From the NCBI GenBank assembly GCA_965217565.1, contig CBDCIS010000001.1, positions 310,001 to 374,000 of the forward strand: a stretch of DNA of 64,000 nucleotides, given 5' to 3'. This document shows positions 1 to 8,207 of this stretch, in pieces (the stretch's first letter is position 1; every line of letters starts with the position of its first letter). This DNA is from CBDCIS01 sp965217565 (GTDB taxonomy: Bacteria; Chloroflexota; Dehalococcoidia; Lucifugimonadales; CATOSD01). The notes below the pieces were generated by a model, which saw nothing but the letters and a program-made list of their open reading frames with translations, made no database searches and was not told where the DNA came from. The translations under genes were made by a program, and so were the position numbers.

Positions 1-1187
1 TGGGGGTTCAATCGTAACGTTGAACCGAGGAGGAACCATGATGTCTACCAAGAAGTACCGTATCAGACTGACTACCGACGAACAACAGGAACTCAACGGC
101 TTGGTCTCACGCGGTCGGTCTGCGGCGTACAAACAGACCCATGCGCGCATTCTGCTGATGAGCGATGAGTCACGCTCGGACGGGGGAATGAAGGACGCGG
201 ACATCACCAGCGCGCTCGGTGTGGGACAGTCAACGGTCGAGCGAATACGCAAGCGCTGTGTGGAGGAGGGGGTCGAGTCTGCGCTGAATCGCAAAAAGCA
301 ACTGCGTCGGCGTCAAAAGAGACTGGACGGCGAAGGTGAAGCACGGTTGATAGCGATGGCCTGCAGGGAACCGCCGGAGGGGCGTGCCAGTTGGACCCTG
401 AAGCTGTTGGCTGACGAGTTGGTCGAGTGTGAGATAGTCGAGACCATTAGCGCCGAGACGGTTCGCCAGGCGCTTAAAAAAACGAGCTGAAGCCGTGGCT
501 GAAGCAGAGTTGGTGCATCCCGCCCGGTCAGAGCGCGGAGTTTGTGTGCGCGATGGAAGACGTACTGGAGGTCTACCAACGGCCGTACGATGGGAATGAG
601 GTTCTGGTGTGCATGGATGAGACGAGCAAACAGCAAGTCAAGGAGACGCGAGTGCCGCGTCCCACAGCGCCCGGCTTATCGGCGGCATACGACTACGAAT
701 ACGAGCGCAATGGAGTGAGCAGCCTGTTCATGCTGTTTGCACCGTTGGACGGATGGCGCCGAGTCGAGCTCAGAGAGCGCCGCACGAAGGTGGACTGGGC
801 GCATGTGATAAAGAAACTGGTCGACGAGGACTACCCTGACAGAGACCGGATCGTGCTGGTAATGGACAATCTCAACACTCACAAGCTGTCCTCGCTATAC
901 GAGGCATTCGAGCCTGCTGAGGCGAGGCGTATAGCTGAGCGACTGGAGATACACTACACTCCCAAACACGGGAGTTGGTTGAATATGGCGGAGATAGAGA
1001 TCGGTGTGCTGGCTCGACAGTGCCTGGACCGACGGATTGCCAATCAAGACATCCTGCGCGGCGAGGTCAATGCTTGGCAGAATCAACGCAACCGGGATGT
1101 TATACGAGTGGATTGGCGCTTCACTACCGAGGATGCGCGCATCAAGCTAAAGTCACTCTACCCATCAATACAAAAAAGTTGAACCAC
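1..1187 (+). mobile_element. IS630-family insertion sequence
   Basis: A single-transposase element bounded by short inverted ends: GGTTCAA at 5-11 and its complement TTGAACC at 1179-1185, with a TA at 1188-1189 as expected of the IS630/Tc1 TA target. The left end lies at or next to the window edge, so the left target duplication cannot be checked. It carries one transposase read through an internal frameshift. It abuts a 5'-truncated phosphotransferase gene, which it probably disrupted. Confidence 0.8.
38..1182 (+). CDS. IS630 family transposase, read across a frameshift at an A7 tract
   Basis: DDE transposase that cuts and pastes the element at TA sites. The start is the ATG after GAGGAGG (28-34). 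The N-terminal helix-turn-helix region (ALGVGQSTVERIRKR) lies in the first frame, which stops at 490. The catalytic domain lies in the -1 frame and contains VCMDETSKQ, LVMDNLNTH and HGSWLNMAEIE, which supply the D, D and E residues. The join is at seven A residues (476-482), after which the -1 frame reads NELKPWLKQ, the usual IS630 continuation. Either -1 ribosomal slippage or transcriptional slippage adding one A would yield the full protein of about 380 residues. A plain inactivating indel is the alternative. Confidence 0.85.
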
Positions 1188-1191
1188 TAGG

Positions 1192-2130
1192 GTTATAAGC
1201 TCTTTTGATGCAAGCACTCGGAATGACCTATGGCTGGTCGAAGATGCCAGATCTAGCCACTACGTTCTGACGCGTCATCGCCAGCACCGTAGGCACCCTG
1301 GGCGGGTCGAGTTCCAGTTGCGCTTCCAGGAGCACCTCCGCCATAACAGCTTCCCCACCGCCGAAGCTATTGAGACACGCTTAGGCGGGCTCCTGTTTGT
1401 GAGTGATGATGGAATGCCGTGGTCGCTCTCCACCTACGTCGAGGGAGAGCCGTATGATTTCCAACGCATGGGCCAGGTTGAAGAGGCGGCGCGACGTTTG
1501 GCCCAATTCCACACGACGGCTGAATTGTTTCCTGGGGAGGAATTCACAGTTGACTATTACCGCCCGTTCCGTGACCGGTGGATTCACGCCAACGAGAAAC
1601 AGTCGGCGCTACAAAAATTGTTCTCCGGTGCCGAAGTTGACGAGGAATTTGCTGCCCTACGAGATAGGGATTCATGGGTATTGTCAGAATGGCCTTTAGA
1701 TCGGTTTAACGGCTTGCCCGTTGGGTGGACTCATGGTGACTACCATGGCCGTAACATGGTCTTTGTAGGAGATGAATTGCGTGCCTTAATTGACTTTGAC
1801 GATGTGACCCACGAGCCGCTTGTCTGGGACATCGCAAATGCTGTGTATATGTTTGGGAGGGAAGCCCGCGGATCATTCCACATCAGGCCCGATGTGGCCG
1901 GGCGTATTCTGGGCGAGTATGGGGAACACCATCGACTTTCCAGAGAAGAACGGGCAGCGATTCCTATGATTCTTACCATGAAATTTCCTGACGACATTAA
2001 CTATTATCGATACTGTCAATCGTTGGGTGAGGACATCGAAGTGCGACTCCGCCGCGAAATATGCATGATGCAAAGCCTGAGAGAAGAGATGGTGACCTTA
2101 GGCCACATTTTTGTCGAGGGCACGCGCTGA
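1192..2130 (+). pseudogene. 5'-truncated phosphotransferase (APH / homoserine kinase II family)
   Basis: The open frame runs without a start codon from the IS630 boundary into a protein with the APH-fold kinase core: GWTHGDYHGRNMVF (Brenner-type catalytic loop) and ALIDFDDVTHEP (metal-binding loop), followed by the usual helical C-terminus. The reading NDLWLVEDARSSHYVLTRHR upstream of the first TTG (1318) is family-like sequence, so the true gene began further 5'. The TTG at 1318 is therefore not the native start. Probably the first 30-60 codons were lost to the IS insertion. It lies outside the ICE, in the chromosomal flank. The substrate (aminoglycoside, homoserine or another small alcohol) cannot be told. 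Confidence 0.75.
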
Positions 2131-2131
2131 G

Positions 2132-3883
2132 TCAGCGTGATGCACCAGTGGGCCAGAACTGCCCCTCAATAGTTGGCCGAGCCTTAACACCAGATCGGGC
2201 CGCAATAATTTTCGGGTACATAGGATGGTGTAACCATATTTTCATCACAGCGTGTGGGAGACTACATGCGCCATGTCTGGTTCGAGTACCGCTCGGCCCA
2301 CCAAACTTGCTGGTAGATACCACCGAGCCGTTCAGCGGTATCTCATGCACTTTTTTTGCCGGTATGAGGCTGTCGTCGGGCGTGGGAACGGTGTAGCGGA
2401 CGACGGCGTTGTCGGGCAGGAGTTCGATCTCCTTGACGAAGGTCTCGATGAAGGCCCTGCGCTCGGTCAGCTCGCTCTTTCGCAGGAAATTGCTCATGTC
2501 CTGGGCGTAGGCCGTGATCGTCTTCACGTCATCGAGGACCGCCCTTCGCTGGGCTAGGATCGCCCTGGCTCCCTGCGCCGCGGACTCAAGGCGCTCCTGC
2601 CGCTCCCTGTGGTCGCGGATGCGCTGGGCGAAGTCGGCCATGTTGAATTCCGTCGTCGTCTCCACGAGGTCGTAGATGCGGTCCAGCCTTCCCCGCACCT
2701 CGGCAAGCTCCGACTCGATAGTCTCCAGCCGCTTGCGCTCCTCACCGGCCACGCCGTCCATCTGCTCGTCCACGACCTTGACCAGACTCCGAATGTTGCC
2801 CTCGGTCAGGATGTTGGTGCGAATCGAGTTGACGACCAGCTTCTCGAAGAGCCGGGCGTCGACCCTGGGCGAATCGCAGTACCCGGGTGCGCGCTTCACA
2901 TAGGAATGGCAGACGTAATAAGGGAACGTGCCCCTGCTGGAGTACCGGCCTGAGAGCGCCCTCTTGCACTTGTAGCACTTGACGAGCCCGCTCAGCAGGA
3001 AGGTGCTTCCCACCCTGCGTGGGTGGGTGATCTTGGGTGCGCGGGAGCGCATGATCTTGTTCACGCGGTCGAACTGGGCCTTGGTTGTGATGGCAGGAAA
3101 GGCGTTCTCCACCCGCACCGGGTCGGCCTTGCCATCTGGGTGGTTGCCCCAGACCAAGGTGCCCAAGTAAGCCTCGTTGTTGAGGATGTTGTGGATGGAG
3201 GTCTTGTTCCAGAGCTTACCCCTGGGGCTGGCGATGCCTTCGTCGTTGAGGACGCGGGCGATTTTCAGCATCCCCTTTCGGGTGTCGGCCAGGTCGAATA
3301 TACGCTTGACGATGAGGAACGTATCCGGGTCCGGTTCCAGGGTGGGTCTCTCCTTGGCCCCGTCCAGGACCTTGACCTTCCTGTAGCCGTAAGGGGCCCT
3401 GGGAGCGACCCAGAAACCCCTGGACGCCGCCTCCCGCATACCCCTGATGACCTCCGTGGCCAAGTTCTCGCTGTAGAACTCGTCCACGCTCTCTATGATG
3501 CCCTCCAGGAGCCTGCCCGTGGGGTTGTCTTCGGCCTGCTCGGTTACGGAGACCACTCGGATGCCCCTTCGCCTGAGCATGGACTTGAAGGCGACGGCGT
3601 GCTCGCGCTTGCGGGTGAAGCGGGAGAATTTCCAGACCAGTATCTCCTTGAAGGGGGCATTGGTCTTGCGGGCCTCGTCGAGCATCTTGCTGAACTCGGG
3701 CCTGTCGGCCACGCGTCCGCTCTCCGCCTCATCCACGTACTCGCGCACTACCGTGTAATCGTTCTTGTCGGCGTAGTCCCTGAGCGCCCTCATCTGTGCG
3801 GCCACGGACAGGTCCACGTCCTGGCGTTCGCTGGAGACCCTGGCGTAGAGGGCTGCGGGTGTGTAGCTGGCAATCCGGTCCAT
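2132..3883 (-). CDS. Large serine recombinase of the outer ICE
   Basis: Site-specific integrase/excisionase. The start is the ATG at 3883 behind AAGGAGG. The N-terminal resolvase domain shows LYARVSSERQ with the nucleophile at about Ser17 and the partner arginines in the WKFSRFTRKREHA region. A recombinase domain follows (YGYRKVKVLDG to YLGTLVWG), then a zinc ribbon with CYKC and later cysteines, then a long coiled coil. At 583 residues it is typical in length. The last 50 or so residues (from GGPSGTRTR on) are antisense to a tRNA-like 3' end and to chromosomal DNA, so this tail is created by integration. The gene follows a ribbon-helix-helix gene by 17 bases and is probably co-transcribed with it. 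Confidence 0.92.
   Translation of the reverse strand: MDRIASYTPAALYARVSSERQDVDLSVAAQMRALRDYADKNDYTVVREYVDEAESGRVADRPEFSKMLDEARKTNAPFKEILVWKFSRFTRKREHAVAFKSMLRRRGIRVVSVTEQAEDNPTGRLLEGIIESVDEFYSENLATEVIRGMREAASRGFWVAPRAPYGYRKVKVLDGAKERPTLEPDPDTFLIVKRIFDLADTRKGMLKIARVLNDEGIASPRGKLWNKTSIHNILNNEAYLGTLVWGNHPDGKADPVRVENAFPAITTKAQFDRVNKIMRSRAPKITHPRRVGSTFLLSGLVKCYKCKRALSGRYSSRGTFPYYVCHSYVKRAPGYCDSPRVDARLFEKLVVNSIRTNILTEGNIRSLVKVVDEQMDGVAGEERKRLETIESELAEVRGRLDRIYDLVETTTEFNMADFAQRIRDHRERQERLESAAQGARAILAQRRAVLDDVKTITAYAQDMSNFLRKSELTERRAFIETFVKEIELLPDNAVVRYTVPTPDDSLIPAKKVHEIPLNGSVVSTSKFGGPSGTRTRHGACSLPHAVMKIWLHHPMYPKIIAARSGVKARPTIEGQFWPTGASR
2279..2303 (+). other. tRNA 3'-end-like sequence, candidate attachment site of the outer ICE
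   Basis: The sequence has the T-loop signature GGTTCGAGT and ends CGGCCCACCA, as a tRNA 3' end with encoded CCA would. The T-stem is imperfect and no convincing complete cloverleaf fits upstream, although GGGCCG at 2197-2202 could pair with CGGCCC. The serine recombinase on the opposite strand is read through it, giving the peptide GGPSGTRTR, which is simply the antisense of a tRNA 3' end. That is the position expected of an element boundary next to its integrase. The exact crossover cannot be set without the other end, which lies outside the window. Confidence 0.5.
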
Positions 3884-3900
3884 GGGTTCGTCCTCCTTGT

Positions 3901-4104
3901 TCACTCGTGTTCGTTCCTGCCCCTGCGGGCCTTCGCCCGTTGGCGGCGCTCCTGCCGCAGCCACTCCCGTTCGTCCATGTACAGGCGGATGGCGTCTCGG
4001 AGGAACTCGCTCACGGTGCGGCCCTCCTCGTCGACCACCTGCTGCACCTGCTCGGCCATCTCCGGGGGCATGGAAAAGCTGATGACCTTGGACTTTCTGG
4101 GCAT
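3901..4104 (-). CDS. Ribbon-helix-helix (CopG-like) DNA-binding protein
   Basis: A 67-residue protein beginning PRKSKVISFSMPPEMAEQVQ, a short beta strand followed by two helices (GRTVSEFLRDAIRLYMDERE), with a basic tail. This is the RHH fold of small repressors and antitoxins. An ATG at 4104 is preferred over the GTG at 4110, since a purine-rich stretch lies at the right distance upstream. It precedes the serine recombinase by 17 bases, so it probably controls that operon as an autorepressor or directionality-type regulator. The AT-rich stretch at about 4125-4165 is the likely promoter. Confidence 0.8.
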   Translation of the reverse strand: MPRKSKVISFSMPPEMAEQVQQVVDEEGRTVSEFLRDAIRLYMDEREWLRQERRQRAKARRGRNEHE

Positions 4105-4258
4105 GGACACACTCTCTTTTTTGCCGTACTGTGTATTACAATATCATACTCTTATCATGAACGCACCGGCTGCCCCTGTCAAGGGCCGCGTCACTATGAG
4201 GACGGCTCTCAATGGAGTAAAATGGGGCGGTAGACATTGAGAAGGAGCGGCTCTCTCC

Positions 4259-4615
4259 ATGGGGACTTTCAGGTGGCCGCTGCGCATCTCCAGCATGGAT
4301 GGGCAGCAGGAGCGGGACGTAGAGGCGACGGTGGACACCGGGGCCGCCTACACGACGCTGCCCGGCAGCCTTCTGCGCGAGCTGGGGATCGAGCCGATGG
4401 ACAAGGGAGTCTTCCTGCTAGCCGACGGTCGCCGGGTGGAGATGGACATTGGGAGAGCTTGGGCGACGGTCGACGGGTCCAGCGAGGTCACTCTCGTCGT
4501 GTTCGGAGAGGACGACGCCCCGGCTCTGCTGGGAGCCTACACTCTGGAAGGGTTGAGGCTGGCAGTGGACCCCATTGCGCAGCGACTCGTTCCCACCCAC
4601 CTCATCATGTACTAG
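4259..4615 (+). CDS. Retropepsin-like aspartic protease family protein
   Basis: 118 residues with the motif ATVDTGAAYTTLP, the D-T/S-G catalytic signature of clan AA aspartic proteases, followed by the beta-rich body expected of a single retropepsin-like domain (LLADGRRVEMDIGRAWATV and FGEDDAPALLGAYTLEGL). It would act as a dimer. The start follows GAAGGAG with a rather long spacer of 11 bases. It is divergent from the recombinase operon and stands alone between convergent or divergent neighbours. The substrate is unknown; the assignment rests on the DTG motif and overall length. Confidence 0.75.
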   Translation: MGTFRWPLRISSMDGQQERDVEATVDTGAAYTTLPGSLLRELGIEPMDKGVFLLADGRRVEMDIGRAWATVDGSSEVTLVVFGEDDAPALLGAYTLEGLRLAVDPIAQRLVPTHLIMY

Positions 4616-4673
4616 GAGGCTGCGGCGCCCGCCGTGCGCCCTCTTCCGGGACCGGCCCGACAGCCCCACCCGC

Positions 4674-5510
4674 TCACACCCCACAGTGTCCCTCGCACTC
4701 GTTGCCGAAGCCGTCTCGGTGGCCGTCGGCTCCCAGGGCCGCCTCGTCGAGGGCGACCGCCTCGGCCAGTGGCATCCGCTGAGAGTGCAGGTACGGAGTC
4801 TTGTCCAGGGCCAGCCGGTCTCGCATCCTGGCGTCGATCTCCACCGCCTCGGCGAACAGCTCGGGCCACCTGCGCTTCGTCTCCACCCACCTTGCGCGTG
4901 ACTGGAAGGGGCAGGCGACGCAGGCCGAGCGTTCCAGGGGCCTGTCGTAGCGGGAGGCCCACCAGTCGGCGCAGTCCCGCCGGGACATCCCCGCCTCGAT
5001 GAGCGGGTATCGGTTCGTAATCCATCTGTCTCGGGAGGTCTTCATGCGGATGGCCTCGTCGGTGGAGATGCCCAGCCACAGCTCGACGGCGGTCCCGGCC
5101 GGGACCCGCTGTCTCGGCTTGAGTCCGAGCATCTCTCGTATCCTGCGGCGTATGGGTCTGATCTTGTAGTTGTCGGTGCACTGGCGTCTGCCGATGCCGT
5201 CGCCCTCCTCGCCGCGCCCCTTGAGGTAGACGGGGATGTCCACGTAGCTGCGTGAGCCCGAGTGGTTGGTGAGGGCCTTCACGTCCTCGCGGAGGCTGCG
5301 TCCGTTGTCCACCACATGTAGGGGGAAGCTCAGCCGGTCTTGGAGCCACTCGATGTGCTGGTAGACGCTGGGGGGCTCCCAGCGGGTGTCGGCGAAGATG
5401 GCGCAGTCGGGCGTGCGGCCGAACGCGCCCTCTCCCGCCATGAGCGCCATGACGGAAGACTGGACGCCTCCGCCGAGGCTGATGATGGTGAGCGTTGGAG
5501 TGAAGCGCAT
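4674..5510 (-). CDS. PAPS reductase-like / adenine nucleotide alpha-hydrolase family protein
   Basis: 278 residues. The N-terminus reads IISLGGGVQSSVMALMA, a PP-loop (SGG..S-type) that binds the adenylate phosphates. FADTRWEPPSVYQHIEWLQ and the later CTDNYKIRPIRR are further family features. A cysteine pair in SACVACPFQSRARW and CEGHC near the C-terminus could hold metal or an iron-sulfur cluster. The relatives are sulfur-handling or thiolating enzymes, including the phosphorothioation protein DndC and phage PAPS-reductase-like proteins. Whether this copy modifies DNA, RNA or sulfate is not determinable. Its ATG overlaps the stop of the upstream small gene (TGATG), so the two are translationally coupled. 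Confidence 0.75.
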   Translation of the reverse strand: MRFTPTLTIISLGGGVQSSVMALMAGEGAFGRTPDCAIFADTRWEPPSVYQHIEWLQDRLSFPLHVVDNGRSLREDVKALTNHSGSRSYVDIPVYLKGRGEEGDGIGRRQCTDNYKIRPIRRRIREMLGLKPRQRVPAGTAVELWLGISTDEAIRMKTSRDRWITNRYPLIEAGMSRRDCADWWASRYDRPLERSACVACPFQSRARWVETKRRWPELFAEAVEIDARMRDRLALDKTPYLHSQRMPLAEAVALDEAALGADGHRDGFGNECEGHCGV

Positions 5511-5728
5511 CAGCCCTGCTCCTCGCTGCCGCCGTTGGTTCCGGCGTCGGACTCGGCCGCCTGTTCCTCGATGTAGGTGCGGATGGCGACTCGGGCCAGG
5601 ATGCGCATCCCCTTCAGGACCGTCCTGCGGTGCTCCGGCGTGAATGACGGCATGGAGTTTTCCAGGGCGTCTTCGACCTCCTGCTTGATACGTCTCCTTC
5701 GTCCGTTGTTTCTCTTTGCGTCTCTCAT
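5510..5728 (-). CDS. Small basic hypothetical protein coupled to the PAPS reductase-like gene
   Basis: A 72-residue protein, MRDAKRNNGRRRRIKQEVED at the N-terminus, with a helical middle (PEHRRTVLKGMRILARVAIR) and an acidic, glycine-rich tail. The strongly basic start suggests nucleic-acid contact. The Shine-Dalgarno (CAGGA) is very close to the ATG. The stop overlaps the start of the next gene. No family is recognised. Confidence 0.55.
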   Translation of the reverse strand: MRDAKRNNGRRRRIKQEVEDALENSMPSFTPEHRRTVLKGMRILARVAIRTYIEEQAAESDAGTNGGSEEQG

Positions 5729-5886
5729 TTCCTGTAGTCGCAGCGGCGGTAGTTGGGCCGCTGGCCTCTCATTGGCGGTGTGCGGCTGGGCCGCCGGAGC
5801 CGACGGAACGGGCGAGCGCCGGCGACCCAGCCGTCTCAGGCCCCGCCGTGCCGCCGATGCGTTCTGCGCCCGGCGGGGCCGTTGGT

Positions 5887-6216
5887 CTAGCTGTCCTCCT
5901 TGAAGAAGCTCATCTGGAAGCTCTCGGTAACGAGGATCGCCATGCCTCCCGGTATCCGGGCTGCGAAGCGGAAGATGGCGTGCATGGCCCAGCCGGAGGG
6001 CAGGACGCCGTTGCGCCACCTGTGGACCAGCTTGGGGTCCACGCCGATGGCCCTGGCGAAGGCGGCCCACGTGAGGCCGCTGACCTCGTGCAGCCGTTCG
6101 AGGCGCTTGGGGAAGTCCTCCGCCAGCGCGACGGCCTGGAGCGCCAGGTCCTGTTCCTCGTCGTCGAACTGTTCCATGATCCCGTCGAGACGGGACGAAT
6201 CGGTTTGGCTAGTCAT
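5887..6216 (-). CDS. Helix-turn-helix (XRE-like) protein
   Basis: 109 residues. The middle reads RLERLHEVSGLTWAAFARAI followed by GVDPKLVHRWRNGV, a Cro/CI-type HTH in which tryptophan and arginine residues resemble those in the small HTH gene at 62.6 kb. A ribosome site GGAGG sits inside the end of the upstream HTH gene, with which it overlaps by 8 bases. A likely regulator of the left-end genes. Confidence 0.7.
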   Translation of the reverse strand: MTSQTDSSRLDGIMEQFDDEEQDLALQAVALAEDFPKRLERLHEVSGLTWAAFARAIGVDPKLVHRWRNGVLPSGWAMHAIFRFAARIPGGMAILVTESFQMSFFKEDS

Positions 6217-6484
6217 CTCTATCCTCCATCGTGAAGAGTTGGTCGAAGTCGTCGAAGTCCAGGGCTCTGAGCATCCGGCGGCGGATGCGCCCGGAGGGTG
6301 TTCGCCCCGCGTTGACCAGCATCGAGATGTAGCCGGGGCTGACCCCGACCTCCCTGGCGAGCCAGTTCTGGGAGCGGTTCAACAGTGTGAGCCGCTCCCA
6401 GAGGGCCGCCGTGTTGAGCCGGACAACGGTCCGTCCTCCACGCCTCCGGGGGCCTTTCTTCCTGTCTTGGTCCTGTGAACGCAT
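6209..6484 (-). CDS. XRE-family helix-turn-helix regulator
   Basis: 91 residues, basic N-terminus and a clear HTH: LLNRSQNWLAREVGVSPGYI then SMLVNAGRTPSGRIRRRML. It is typical of small phage- or plasmid-type repressors. It overlaps the following HTH gene, so the two form a pair of regulators downstream of the transfer operon, which is on the same strand. Confidence 0.75.
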   Translation of the reverse strand: MRSQDQDRKKGPRRRGGRTVVRLNTAALWERLTLLNRSQNWLAREVGVSPGYISMLVNAGRTPSGRIRRRMLRALDFDDFDQLFTMEDRDD

Positions 6485-6551
6485 GGCTTCACGTCTCCCT
6501 TTGGGGAAGAGAGCGCGAGCCGTCGCGCCGCTTCCCCGTGTCAGCGGTCGG

Positions 6552-8207
6552 TCATTGAGGCGGCATGGCCTGGGGCGACTGCCAGTCGCCCGGGGAGCGC
6601 CATGCGCGTCCCAGCGGCCCCAGCTGCTCGACGGCGGCCTTGTGGGAGACCCACAGGGGCACCGTCACCCCCCTGGCCTGCATCTCCTCCCGCGCCAGGC
6701 GCAGGAAGTGGGTCTGGACGATCTCGTCGTCGAAGACGATGAGGACTGAGGGCCGGGTGCCGTGGTCGTCGGTGGGCCGGTGGGAAGAGAAGTAGCGCCG
6801 ATAGGGGGCGAGGCGCTCGGACATGGTCGAGGGCCGCACGGCCCTTCGCTCCCACTCCAGCAGGAACGGCCATGCGGTCTCGCCCTGTCTGAGGACGCCG
6901 AAGGCGTCGGGGTTGACCGAGCGCATCCCGTCGCCGTGCCTGAAGTGTCGAGAGGCCCTGCGGGGCGGGTCGACCTGGGAGACCTCCCAGTCCAGGAGGC
7001 CCGCCTGCACGGTCATGGCCGCCAGAAAGGAGTGGACGGCGGCGGTGTGCTCGACGTTCCTGAGCAGCTGGCGGCTCCTCGCGCCCGTCACGTTGTCCCA
7101 GACGAACGGCGTGCCGGGGAACAGGGGAGCGGCGCTCCAGCGCCTCCTCGCCACGGTCACGGAGGTGCGGTCCCGGCGGGCCAGGAGCGACAGGGCCCGG
7201 TTGGTGAGGGTCATGCGCCCGCTGCCGGCGATGGGCCGGGCGACGAGGCGGAACCCTTCCAGGGGCGTCACGAGCTGGGACGCTCTGGGCGGGGACACGC
7301 CCATGAGTCCGGCCAGGTCGGTCAGGGCGATCCAGGGCCAGTCTGAGATGAGGTCGAGGGCCCGCTTCTCGGCGGGCTTGAGGGTGGCGGGGAGCAGATA
7401 GTCGGAGATCCTCCATCCCGGACCCTCGACGGAGAGGTCGGCGGGGACCGAGGCCATCTGGAGCTCGTCCTCCTCGGGAAGGGGGATTCCCTCCTCTATC
7501 CGGTCGAGGACCGAGCGCAGCTCGACGGAAGCGCTGACGGCGGGCGGACTCCACGCCGGATCGTCCGGCGACGCCGCAACGGCCGCGCGCTCGACGGCGA
7601 GGTAGATGGGCACGGGTGCGCCGGTCAGCGTCCTGCGGACGTGCCGGAGCCGGATGGGGTCGGCCGCCAGCACGAGCACCGCTCCGGGGAGTTCCCCCTG
7701 TTGGAGCCTCCACATGCGGTTGGAGAAAGAGGACCTGTCGGCGGTGAGCCCCTGCCTGACGATGCCGACGGTGCGGCCGCCGGGAAGCTCGACGGCGGCG
7801 TCCAGGGGCGATGCCCTGTACCACCGGAAGCCTATGGGGTATGCGACGGCGGAGACGGAGACGGCCAGCCGGTAGATGGAGGCGAGGGAGTCGAGCCGTC
7901 CCATCAGGTTGCGCCGCCACTGGGCGGAGACGGGGCGGTCGCGCACCAGCTCGCCCAGGGGCGTCTGCTCCCGCTCGGCCAGCCGCCGCAGCCCGGCGGC
8001 GGTGAGATGGAGCCTCTGGATCGACGAGGGAAAGAGGGGGGTGGCGTGGGGCACGGCGGCGCAGAAGCCGCCGGAGTCCAGCTTTGCGACGGCGTCCCGG
8101 ACCGTGCCCTTGGACCGGCCGGTGACGGCCGCCAGCTCCGCCCGGTCGAGGAAGGGCATCGACGCCAGTGCGCGGAGTATCTCGGCTTCACATCCTTCGG
8201 GTCTCAT
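6552..8207 (-). CDS. Replication-relaxation family protein
   Basis: 551 residues with an N-terminal winged helix (MPFLDRAELAAVTGRSKGTV), a second winged-helix segment in the middle (ISDWPWIALTDLAGLMGVSP), and a C-terminal nuclease-like region (PDAFGVLRQGETAWPFLLEW through SVLIVFDDEI). This architecture fits the replication-relaxation proteins (the Rep_relax family of mobile elements), which are thought to act in plasmid or ICE mobilisation. Its ATG overlaps the stop of the VirD4-like gene (ATGA), so it is the last member of the transfer operon. A frameshifted remnant of a homologue lies at 56.3-56.9 kb. It may stand in for a conventional relaxase, none of which is seen. Confidence 0.75.
   Translation of the reverse strand: MRPEGCEAEILRALASMPFLDRAELAAVTGRSKGTVRDAVAKLDSGGFCAAVPHATPLFPSSIQRLHLTAAGLRRLAEREQTPLGELVRDRPVSAQWRRNLMGRLDSLASIYRLAVSVSAVAYPIGFRWYRASPLDAAVELPGGRTVGIVRQGLTADRSSFSNRMWRLQQGELPGAVLVLAADPIRLRHVRRTLTGAPVPIYLAVERAAVAASPDDPAWSPPAVSASVELRSVLDRIEEGIPLPEEDELQMASVPADLSVEGPGWRISDYLLPATLKPAEKRALDLISDWPWIALTDLAGLMGVSPPRASQLVTPLEGFRLVARPIAGSGRMTLTNRALSLLARRDRTSVTVARRRWSAAPLFPGTPFVWDNVTGARSRQLLRNVEHTAAVHSFLAAMTVQAGLLDWEVSQVDPPRRASRHFRHGDGMRSVNPDAFGVLRQGETAWPFLLEWERRAVRPSTMSERLAPYRRYFSSHRPTDDHGTRPSVLIVFDDEIVQTHFLRLAREEMQARGVTVPLWVSHKAAVEQLGPLGRAWRSPGDWQSPQAMPPQ

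Noticed and set aside
2197..2303. Complete tRNA or tmRNA gene
   Set aside because: Acceptor ends can pair, but the length (107) and the D-, anticodon and T-arms do not fit a cloverleaf; only the 3'-end resemblance is kept.
3023..4240. Long plus-strand frame opposite the outer recombinase
   Set aside because: No ribosome site, no recognisable domain, and it overlaps the well-supported recombinase and RHH genes.
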